Assembly: GCA_017311185.1 (NCBI GenBank) | Contig: JAESUZ010000753.1 | Span: 1,488,001 to 1,552,000 of the forward strand | Origin: Proteles cristata cristata | Lineage: Eukaryota > Chordata > Mammalia > Carnivora > Hyaenidae | Direction of reading: 5' to 3' | DNA length: 64,000 nucleotides | Part shown: positions 50,601-62,600 of the stretch, piece after piece | Numbering within the stretch: the first letter of the stretch is position 1 | Layout of the letters: every line of letters begins with the position of its first letter | The notes under the pieces: generated by a model | What the model saw: only the letters and a program-made list of their open reading frames with translations | The model's database searches: none | Told to the model about the DNA's origin: nothing | Translations under genes and position numbers: made by a program

Positions 50601-53600
50601 ATCCTCCTCAACTTCCATAACCTGTTCTTTTAATTCTTCATGAAGCAGATCCATTAAACACCGAAGGAATTCTTGAGCATCCTAGTATATAAGCAACACT
50701 TATATTATCATCTCATTAACTAGAAACTTAAGAAAAATATACAAAATGTGCTTATCAACTCATTTCTAAATGTGTAGCATTACACTGAGGAAACACAAGT
50801 TAGTAGAATGAAGGGATAGGAAGTACTATGTTCTAAAAAACTATGTAAATAAAACAAAAGTAATTTAAAAACTGAAGATGACCTGGAGGTCAGCTATTAG
50901 TACTGCTACTATTTTTTAAAAATGGAAAGGCATTGGGGCGCCTGGGTGGCTTAGTCGGTTAAGCGTCCGACTTTCGCTTAGGTCATGATCTCGCGGTTCA
51001 TGGGTTCGAGCCCCGCGTCGGGCTCTGTGCTGACTGCCAGCTCAGAGCCTGGAGCCTCTTTCGGTCTGTGACTCCCTCTCTCTCTGACCCTCCCCTGCTC
51101 ACGCTGTCTCTCTCTCTGTCTCCTAGAAATAAATAAAACATTTAAAAAAAATAAAAATGGAAAGGCATAAAAAAAAAAAACTAGATTTGCCTCATGCGAC
51201 AATCAGAATCCAGATGTCCTAAATTCAAATATTTTATCAGTTTGGCTTAAAATTAAAGCTTTCCAATCTTGTACTGTATCTCAAAGAATGATCAACCTGG
51301 AATGCTTTTTGAAAATTTGTGGGTATGGACATATGCAAAATGGCTGAAAGGAAGTGATCAGTGAAGTACAGGCTTCCAGTTACATAATGAGTAGGTCACA
51401 GAGATAAAAAGTACAGCAAGGAAATATTGTCAGTGGTGTCTTAATAGTGTTGTCTGGTGATAAATAATAGCTAAATAGTAGCTACACTTGTAGTGAGCAT
51501 AGCATGATGCATAAAATTATGAAATCACTATGCTGTACACCTGAAACAAATGTAACTTTATGTGTCAACTATGCTTCAATTAAAAACAAAAGAAAGGGGC
51601 CTCTGGGTGGCTCAGACGGTTAAGCGTCCGACTTCAGCTCAGGTCATGATCTTGCAGTTTGGGAATTCAAGCCCCACATCGGACTCTGTGTAGACAGCTA
51701 AGAGCCTGGAGCCTGCTTCAGATTCTGTGTCTCCTTCTCTCTCTGCCTTTCACATGATCATGCTCTGTCTCTGTCTCTCAATGATTAAAAAAAAAAAAAA
51801 GTTTAAAAAAGGAAAGAAAGAAAAGGAAAAGAAAATACAAATTTATAAATTTATGGACCCAACTCACATCTAAGAAATCAGTCTCTGGTGACTGGGCACC
51901 AGAAAAAATTAACAGGGAACAAGTAGGTTTTGAAAAAGAAAAATATGTAAGGGTTAGGTGTTAATTTCAAAGGAATATATAAAGTTACAATAATTCAAAC
52001 TGCCATTGGTACTACTTCAACAAAACACAGATCAATGAAATGAATTACTAAGCCCAGAAACAAACGCTATAAAATATTAACATAAGCATAAAAATTAATA
52101 AAGAAGAAATCTGTTCTTCCAAATCTGTAGTTTGGTACAATCAGTCAGCTATTTATGAAAAATGAAATTTGGACTGTAACACAAAATAAATGACAGATGC
52201 AGAGAAGAATTAAATATTTTAAAAATTAAAGCATAAAATACGGATGAAAATTTATCTCTAGATGTGTAACTTTTTGAAGCTAAAAGCATTAGAAGAGACT
52301 TATTTATCCACCCCAAAATTTAACAATTTCTAGAGAAACACAAAATTATGAGGAAGGTGATAAAATATAAGCAGAAAAAATGATAACAGGCTATCATTCT
52401 CACTAAAACACACAAGAAACTGACTCACGACAATGGGCAAATAAATTATAAAGGAAAAAATACAAATGACTCCATAAAAGCATAATGCATAAAGGCATTT
52501 TGCAAACTTATTAAACATTAAGATTATGAATGAAAAAGAATGAAGACTTACCTGCTGAGAATACCCCCGAAATGTTGGATTTACGGTCTTAATTCCTTGA
52601 AACAGAGTAGTAGGAACAACAGATCCTGGCCTGAGGAGGATAACATCTTAATGAGAAATCTGTGATTTTTACTTTTTATTTTAGAAATTAACAGTCAAGA
52701 ATTCAAGCTGTAGGGGCACCTCGGTGGCTCAGTCGGTTGAGCGTCTGACTTTGGCTCGGGTCATGATCTCATGGTTCATGAGTTTGATCCTCTCATTGGG
52801 CTCTGTGCTGACAGCTCAGAGCCTGGAGCCTGCTTTAGATTCTGTGTTTCTCTCTCCCTCTGCCCCGCCCTTGCTTGTGCTCTCTCTCTCTCTCTCTCTC
52901 AAAATAAATAAACATTTTTAAAAAGAAAAAAAAATCATTCAAGCTGATAAATTAAAAAGTGTTTCAATGGGGTGCCTGGGTGGCTCAGTCAGTTAAGCGT
53001 CCAACTTGAGCTCAGGTCATGATCTTGCAGTTCGTAGGTTCGAGCCCCACATCAGGTTCTGTGCTGGCAGCTAAGAGTCTGGAGCCTGTTTCAGATTCTG
53101 TGTCTCCCTCTCCCCCCACCCCACCCCCGCCCCCCGCTCATGCTCTGTCTCAAAAATAAATAAACTATAAAAAAAATGTTTTAAAGTGTTTCAAATAAAT
53201 AGTTTCAGAAAGTAATCAAAAATTGCCCATTGTTATGTTTCATAGGCTCACCAGAATAGCTGAAGATATATTAAGATATACTTAATACACTTAAGATAAT
53301 ATTTGATTGCTCTCCACTCTAATGAAATGATCATGCTCTATTTTTCAAAAACAATTACAATTACTTAAAACAAAATTCTAATTATTTAAAATTTCTGGGA
53401 TAATTAAGATAAATATACCTAGTACATTATCTAAGTTTTTAATTCTATTTTTTTATTTGAGTATAATTGACATAAATAAGATTTTAATTTTTTTTAAGTA
53501 GGCTTCATGCCCAATGCAGAGGCAAATGCAGAGCTTGAACTCATCACCCTGAGATCAAGACCTGACCTGAGATCAAGAGTCAGGCACTTAATCAATTGAG

Positions 53601-56600
53601 CCACCAAGGCCCTCCAGAGATTTAACCACTTTTAGAGGTAAGCATTAAGTAATGTATAGAACTGTCCAATCAATATGTTACATACTTGAAAGACACATGG
53701 ATGGCTCAGCTGGTTGAGTATCCAATTCTTGGTTTCGACTCGGGTCATGATCTCACAGTTTGGGAGTTAGAGCCCCGCCCGTGTTAGGCTCCACACTCAC
53801 AGAGAAGAGCCTACTTGGGATATTCTCTATCTCTCTCTCTCTCTGTCCCGCCCCACTCACACATGCACTCTCTCACTTTCAAAATAAATAAAGGGACGTT
53901 TAAGGTTTTTTTAATGTTTATTTATTTTTGAGAGAGAGAGACGAGCACGGGAAGGACAGAGAGAGACAGGGATACAGATTCCAAAGCAAGCTCCTGGCTC
54001 CGAGCTGTCAGCTCAGAACCCAATGTAAGATTCGAACTCATGAACTGTGAAATGTGAGACCATGACCAGAGCCGAAGTTGGACACTTAACAGACAGGGCC
54101 ACCCAGGTGCCCGTAAATAAATGTTTTTACAAAATGCTATATGCTTGAAATTAAGATAACATTGTATATCAATTACACTTCAATTTAAAAAAAAGAAAAG
54201 AAAAGCAATTTTCTTTTCCTAGCATGTTAAAATCAAAGTAGTAACACATTCTTTGACTTACGAAATGCTTGGTAGGGGGTCAAATATCTCAAGGAAAACT
54301 AAGGCACTTAGGAATAGGGGAATGTTAAAACTTTAAACACTACTGTACTTTTTACATTACAAATCATTAAGATCTCAAAAGTCTTAAGAGGTTTTAAAAA
54401 AAAAAAATCTCTGATGACTGTTTCTTTACAGATAAGGTTGAAGAATTAGGACTAGTGGTAAACGCAATTTTCTGAATAATTCTAAAACAAAATTAGAAAA
54501 GCATTACAATGAACAATTATTCTTCTAATGCTACACTTTATAGGAAATAAACATTAGCAGAAAAATGAACATTCGTGTTAAGTATTTATGGTCTAATTTT
54601 AGTATTATAAGAATACCTACTCCTGTATTAAAATTCAAGTGTCAGAAATAGCAGATTTAGCGCTTCAACTTATCTCCAGTCCAGATATTTCATTTGGATG
54701 TTCAGTTTGAAATACAACATGCTATAAAATGAACTTGTTTCAAATTTACTTTTTTCAGCTCTATATATGTACACCTATATCCTTTCAATATTTGATATTC
54801 ATTTAAAAACATACTAAAAGAGGGGCGCCTGGGTGGCTCAGTCAGTTAAGTGTCCGACTTCGGCTCAGGTCATGATCTCCCAGTTCATGGGTTCGAGCCC
54901 CTTGTCGGGATCTGTGCTGACAGCCAGCTCAGAGCCTGGACCCTGTTTCAGATTCTGTGCCTCCCTCTCTCTCTGACCCTCCCCTGCTCACGCTGTCTCA
55001 CTCTCTCTCTCTCAGAAATAAATAAAACATAAAAAAAAAATTTTTTTAAACATACTAAAAGATACTATACTAAAACATGGGGCACCTGGGTGGCTCCGTC
55101 AGTTAAGCGTCTGGATCTTGATTTCAGCTCAGGTCACAGTCTCACAGTTAGTGGGTTCACGCTCCACATCAGGCTCCAACCTGACAGCACAGAGACTGCT
55201 TGGGATTCTCTCTCTCTTGCTCTGCCCCTCCCCATGTGCTTTCTTTCCATCAAAATAAATAAACTTTAAAAAATATAAAATAAAGAGAATAAATTCATTA
55301 AGTACATACCTGCTTTTATGCCACAGTTCAGTCATCAGTTTGAGATAACTTTTACAAATGGCTGGTTTCTTATCTGTTCGAGCTAATCCTCCACAATCAA
55401 GAAAAAACTGTGTCAAAGGTGGGCTAATTAAAAAAAAACGAAAAATGTTAAAGTGGAATCAAAGCTTAATAATGACTGACTTCCAGTCATTCAATGAATC
55501 GGTAGTACATACAGCCCCATATCTATAATTTCTTTGCTCCTTTTTACAGCTTCACATTCACTTCTTCATATTAGTCTTCAACCCATTCAAATCAAATCTG
55601 ACTCCACTGTTACCAGATTCCTGAATGCTACCAGATGCAGTCAACATTTTTCACTCCCTCTTAGTAGCATTTATTACAGGTGACCTATCCCTTATTCCTG
55701 AGCAACTGTTCTCTTGAACAATGATAGATTTTTCTATTTTTCTTTATCTCTGGCAATTCTTTTCCTTCTTTACTGTTCTTTTGGCTCTTACCAGATATAT
55801 AAATATCAAAGTTTCTCAGAACTGGATCCTAGGACTTCACCTCTCTTTCCTATGTACTCTTTTCCTGGGGTACCCTTGAATTTCCATGTTCATGCCAATG
55901 ACAGTCAAATTTGTGAAAGTCAAACATCTCATCTAATTTCCAGATTTATACTGAGCACCTTAAATTTAACATGATCAAAATTTAACCTTCAAATGAATCT
56001 ATTCTTCCTCCAGGCTTCTATATCTCAGAAAGTGATACTACCATCCATCTGGTGGCTCAAGTTAGCAATCTGAAAGGCAATACTGTCGGGGTGCCTGAGT
56101 GGATCAGTCAGTTAGGTATCCAACTTGGATTTCAGCTCAGGGCATGATCTCACAGTGTGTGAGATCAAGCCCCATGTCCGGCTCTGTGCTGACAGGGTGA
56201 AACCTGTTTGGAATTCTCTCTCTCTTCCCCTCCCCCACTCACACACACACGTACTATTTGGTCTCAAAATAATCACTAAAAAGAAGGCAATACAGTCTCT
56301 TATGAGCAACTAACAAGCTCTAACAAGATATAAAGACGACCATCACATGATGGTAAAGGGAACGAGTTATCAAGAGGGTAACATTTGTTAATATTTACGC
56401 ACTCAACACAGGGGTAGCAAACAAAGCACTACATCCAAAGCGAGTAGTAACAGATGTGAAGGGAGAGAGAAAGAGTAACACAGCAACAGAAGGGGACTCC
56501 AATACTCCCCTTCAACAACGGATAGATCTTCCAGCCAGAAAGTCCATCGGCAATGCACTTCAACTACATGTTAGACCAAATGGACTAAACAGATGTCTCC

Positions 56601-59600
56601 AGAGCATTCCATGCTGCCCCTACCAACTCTGTCAAACTATGATGAAGAAAAAAAATCTAGGGGTGCCTGGGCGGCTCGGTTGGCTGTCTAACTTTGGCTC
56701 AGATCATGATCTCATGGTTCATGGGTTCAAACCCCACAATGGGCTCTGTGCTGACAGCTCAGAGCCTGGAGTCTGCTTCGGATTCTTTGTCTCCCTCTCT
56801 CTCTGCCCCTCCCCCATTCACATGCTGTCTCTCTCAAAAATAAACATTTAAAAAAACTGAATATGCTTTATTAGAGACTTTTCACCTAAGTACAAAATAT
56901 TTTCATAGCATTTTTAAAAGTCATTTGAGGAAGGGGCACCTGGGTGGTTCAACTGGTTGAGCATCCATCCAACTGTGGCTCGGGTCATGATCTTGCGGTT
57001 CATGGGTTCAAGCCCAAGCCCCATGTCCCTCCCTGTGCTGACAGCTCAGAGCCTGGAGCCTGTTTTCCATTCTGTCTCTCTCTGCCCCTCCCCCACTTGT
57101 GCTGTTTCTCTCTATATGCTTCTCTCTCTCTCCTCTCTCTCTCAAAAACAAACACTAAAGAAAGTGATTTGAGTAATTAGTTCAAGCTCCTCTTTTTCTA
57201 GATGTTAAAACAAATAACTTACTCAAAGACACGCAACTACCTAGGGTCTACACCAGAACCTGCAGTCTCAGGAAACTACAGGCATAAACAGAGTAATCCC
57301 ATTGGGACAACAATGGATTAAGTCTCAACCCAGTTTCTTGCCTACTCTACCTTCAGGATTACAAGAAAGAAAAAAGAACCTTTTCAGGGCATTTACATAG
57401 TTTTAGTTAATCCACACAATCTTCTAAATGGGTCATTTCAGAAAGTGAGAGGGAAGGAGAGGAATTCATTAAGTAAGGTGAGGGAAGGAGTACAGCCAAG
57501 GATTTACGGGATCCTTTTGGCTAGGGAAATCGAATAGAATTGTTATCTTTCTCATATTACTATTAATGTACTTCTTTCTTTCCTCCTCCGACTCAATTTT
57601 TTTTTTTTTTTTGGAGCATATTATAGCAGCAGGATTGTCTTCCATCGAAGTACTAACCAGGTCTGACCTGCTTAGCTTCCATGATCAGATTAGATCAGGC
57701 ATGCTCAGGGTGGTATGGCCACAGACTACCAGCAGCATGGTTTTCTGCTCAAAGAGTGACTTTATTTTTGTTTTTCATTTAAAAACAGTTTTATTGAAGT
57801 ATAATTGCCATATAAGAACTGTGGTAAAGAGTGACCTTAAAAAGCTATACAAAACAAAATTAATTTTTATACTTACCAATTAGAAAGAGCCTGCAAAGCT
57901 GCATTCATATAACAAGTATTTCCAATATTTTTCAAACCTGTAAGACCTATTAAGAACAATCATAAATTATGTCATCACTCAATAATGCAGTGACTTAATT
58001 TTCTAAGTGTTTACTGAGTATGTAACTATGTATGATACTTATTACAGTTCTCAAACTGTTAAAAACACATAAAATCGGAGGGCACCTGGGTGGCTTAGTC
58101 GGTTAAGTGTCCGACTTTCGCTTGGGTCATGATCTCGCGGTTCGTGGGTTCGAGCCCCGCGTCGGGCTCTGTGCTGACTGCCAGCTCAGAGCCTGGAGCC
58201 TGTTTCAGTCTGTGACTCCCTCTCTCTCTGACCCTCCCCTGCTCACGCTGTCCCTCTCTCTCTCCTAGAAATAAAAAAAAAACAAAAAAAAAATTAAAAA
58301 AAAAAAAAAAAAACACATAAAATCGGGGCACCTGCATGGCTCAATCTGTGGGGCATGCAACTCTTGACCATGGGGTTGCGAGTTCAAGCTCCACGTTGGG
58401 TACACAGATTACTCAAAAATTTAAAAACAGAAAGCCGCCAAATACATTATGAAAATATAAAATAGCAACCTGAACAATTCAGAGGTCAGGTTATACTGAA
58501 GTGTTAATTTTCAGATAATTATAAAAATAAACATTTAAAAATTTAAAATCCCCTTGCATCAATTACAAAACACAAAATTTGTACTAAATTATATATGGAT
58601 AGTTTATCCTAAGAACTGTGGGCTTTGGTAAAGTGATGCCAAAGAAACCAAGCATCACTCAAAAGGTGTCAGTCTGCTTTCCCTGCATATACAATTGTAC
58701 TAGACCAAATTTTAGATTTGTTTTTGTTTTTGGCCATCAACATCTATAGAGTCCCTTTCACTTCTGGAGTTTGAAATTTACACACTACAATTTCCTAAAG
58801 AAATGGATAGTATCATACAAAGGAGTGTTATATAAAAGAGTTATTTTACCTCTTGCCTTAAGTTCATCTTCTTCTTCCACTTCTATGTCCAAATCATCAA
58901 ATACAGCAACCAGAGGAGTTTTTAATGTTGTATTACTTGGTATTTTAAAATCCTTGATAACAGAAAAGACAGCAGACTTTAAAAAATCCTTCATGTTAAA
59001 TTTTTAAAAATTTTATCTCATATACATCTACAGTCTAAAAACTAAAAGATGTTATTTTAGGGGCGCCTGGGTAGCTTAGTCGGTTAAGCGTCCAACTTTT
59101 GCTTAGGTCATGATCTTGCGGTTCGTGGGTTCGGGCCCCGCATCGGGCTCTGTGCTGACTGCCAGCTCAGAGCCTGGAGCCTGTTTCAGTCTGTGACTCC
59201 CTCTCTCTCTGAATCTCCCCTGCTCACGCTGTCTCTCTCTCTCTCTCCTAAAAATAAATAAAACATTAAAAACAATTTAAAAAAAAAAAGATGTTATTTT
59301 ATTTAATAGAACTGTAAGAACAAACTCTGATTCTACCAACCAGAATAAAATTTACATTTACATCTTGAAAGTAAAGTAGGACCTACATGAGGAAAGAGCA
59401 TGTCACTCTACCTTTATTAAAATATATACTTGAATAATAAAGACACTTGTGACTTTTCTAAACTGAAAAGTTAACAATTCAGTTCAGTTCAATTCAGCTC
59501 AGTGAATTCAAATCCAACTCAGTGTTATCACATCACTGCTAAACAAAATCTAGGCACACACTCCTACACCATCTTTTCAGATTTTTCAAACTTTTTACAA

Positions 59601-62600
59601 AAGGAAATACTAAATTTTTCCTAACAAATGAACTTATCTGTAGACTTCTACACTCTCTCCTGATACTTGGTACCATACTTGTTTTACATTCTTTTGTGCA
59701 TATGAAATAGTTCAGTTTATTTTAAATGGTAATAAAACATTCCAGAATTAATGTCCAAGTATTGCTTTAACTCAAAGGTTGCACCTGGTGACCTGTTGCT
59801 CAAATGTTAGCCCTACGTGTTTTAAAAAAAAAACAAAAAAAACAGAAAAACTTTGATCTAGTATTCTAAAAATTGGGGGGCTCATATAAACTCAGATTTT
59901 GTAAGTTCTCTTATAATGAGAGAAGACTGAACTATACTGAACCCATTTAGCAAGTATCACTTAAAGGAGGAAACTGAACAGCAGCATGCACTTAGCAGAT
60001 GCTCTGACTCTCCAACTTACTCATGCCTTATTTTACCTCTATAATGCATGCATACACACTCTTCTACCGACCCACTTTATGCATTTATTTTACTTTCCTG
60101 GTATCTGTAGATTCTGGACATTTGAATTAGCCCTATATTCTCACTTAATTATGTGTAAATATAGAGGCTCTAAAAGAATCATTTAAAATTTCACCTCCTA
60201 GAAAAAAATTTTATTTAAGAAATCTTACTAATGACATTAGAATGGTTTCCAATATTATTGTTTTATAATTAATGTTCTAAAAGCATAGAAATTTTATATT
60301 TTAAAAAATTGTACAAATAACTTTTTTCTTCTGAGTAATTTATTTAACAATTGGATCAGGAAGTTGCATGAAATTAAATTCATGCCTTTTATGTGTTATA
60401 AATATAACTCACAAGAGAATTATTTACAAGCCATCAGAAAAGTATCAGTGTATTTATTCAGACTCAACATTAAGAGTATACAAATCTGGCAGAAATGGCA
60501 ACAGACAACTGTTTTCTAAGTCAGTGATGATTATTTTGTCAATCAAAATTTGCTTTTGTTTTTATTTGTATTTCCTTTTTAACTGTCTGTACGTATTCTT
60601 TTAACCACCTTTGTGTATTACCCTTATGAATTATTATCAATTCCTTATGTGACTAAACTTTTAGTTACCACATTTTTGTTAATAATGCAAGAGTGTTCCA
60701 GAAGACTTTCAAACTAGCAAGGCATTCAAAAAAGACAAAAAACACATTTCTGAATGATATTAGTGGGAAAAACAGTAACGGTAGTGTGGTGGTTTATCCC
60801 CTACAGTCATTCAACTACGAAACACAAAAAGTATAGCTTGTCTAAAATCTAGTCATTTTAGTTACATAATATGTAAGGTAAGCAAATTTATTTGCACAAA
60901 TGTCTACTATCAGAATGTGACACAAATGTATAAAAGAAAAATATTAAGAGTTGGTATCAGGAAGACCAGTATAGAAATACAATGTGATTTTTTTGATACA
61001 TGAGGAAAAAAACCCTTACTAATGTGTTAATTAAACAATACAAAGCAAATGAGGAGTAGGATACGTCAGAAGCCAACTCTTTGAATTTTGTCATTTCCTT
61101 TTCCCTATTTTGATAGAACTGGAAAGGTCTCAAAATTATCAATCTTTGCAAGCCTACACATATTTTGAAACCAAAGATCAATGCTAAGCTTTAAGATATT
61201 CTATTTGGTTTTCGATAAATTAGTACAATGTTCTTAGTAATATTAATGGGGGTAGAGAAGGGAGAGAAATGAGGAAAAGGGAGCTGAATTTGTATTTGTA
61301 ATTCCCTATCAAAAAAGGCCTGCCTCCTCTCCTACAATCAGATTGCTAGAAAAAGATACACTTTTCAAACCAATTTGTTGGGGTGCCTGAGTGGCTCAGC
61401 TGGTTAAGCAGATGACTCTTGATTTCGGCTTAGGTGATAATCTCACCATTCGAGAGTTCGAGTCCCACACTGGGCTCTATGCTGATAGTGTGGAACCTGC
61501 TTTGTATTCTGTCTCCCTCTCTCTCTGCTCCTCCCCTGCTTGTTCTCTATATCTCTCTCAAAATAAGCTTTAAAAAAAGTAGTTTGTTTTACGTTTTAAA
61601 AACACAATACGTGCTTTTCCATCTTCCGACAAGTGAGCTTCAATCTTACTGTAAACTATCATTCTATGAAAGAGCAAAGGCTAGCCTCAGTATTTCAATT
61701 AAGGAAAAAAGGCACATTAGAGAAATATTTAAAGTACAAGTTAGGTAGAGTTGTTTTAAATTTCAACTACATGACAAATTCTATAATCATATCTGAAAAT
61801 ATATGATATTTTAAATAAAGTTAGATTATTACCTGGACACTATTTTCTTGGGTTTGGTGAAGTGGTCTTACATGAGGCAAAGAAGGCTGAGTTCCTAATT
61901 TCCTATCCAAAAATACTTCTTTGCTGCAAGCATAACACCATACTCGAAGAGTAGTAAGGTTCACAGTTAGATAATGCTTTGTATCCTATATAATTTCACA
62001 GGGAGGGAGAGGAGGAACCAAAATTAGGTACAGTTGAAACCATTTCAAAATATCATATAAGGGGGTGCCTAACTGTCTCAGTTGGAAGAGCATGTGGCTC
62101 TTGATCTTGGGGTCACAAGTTCAACCCACTTCACTGGGTATAGAGATTACTAAAAATACTAATAATAATAAGCTTTAAAAATATCATGTAAGATAAACTG
62201 CTGGCCTTTGATGAATAACAATATACTCCAAAGAGAAGAGTTACAACTAGAACACCAAAAAAAAAAATTCTTTAGATAAACTATTAAAGGACAGTGAATA
62301 GTAATAATATATAAACCTACTCTAGAAACTATTCTATTATCATTTTTCACCACTATTCAGCTTGAAGATAAATACGAAAGTAAGAGTCTGCTGGGAATTA
62401 GCAAATAAGTATAATACAAGAAAATAATTGACCAAAGCATAGTAACAATTCTAAAAAACAGTAACTACTCAAAAGAATGAGTCAAATAACCTAAGTTAAG
62501 GCAAATAGCTCAAGCAATATGAATATATGATCTTGGATATATAAAACTCTGGCATTTCTCAACTGGAGTTCCTGGAGACAATATATGCCTATAGAAAATT

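Larger units (their letters stand above)
53450..54193. repeat. L1 3' UTR pieces in opposite orientation with nested SINEs
   Basis: 53,450-53,480 is antisense (GAGTATAATTGACATA); 53,617-53,690 and 54,113-54,193 are sense (GCATTAAGTAATGTATAGAA; CAATTACACTTCAATTT). Three SINEs separate them. Confidence 0.6.

Noticed and set aside
55714..55974. 86-codon plus-strand open frame
   Set aside because: It matches L2 repeat sequence and is not a gene.
57598..57726. Functional 5S rRNA gene
   Set aside because: It is shortened, carries several substitutions in the internal promoter and ends in poly(A) rather than the T-run terminator of real 5S genes.
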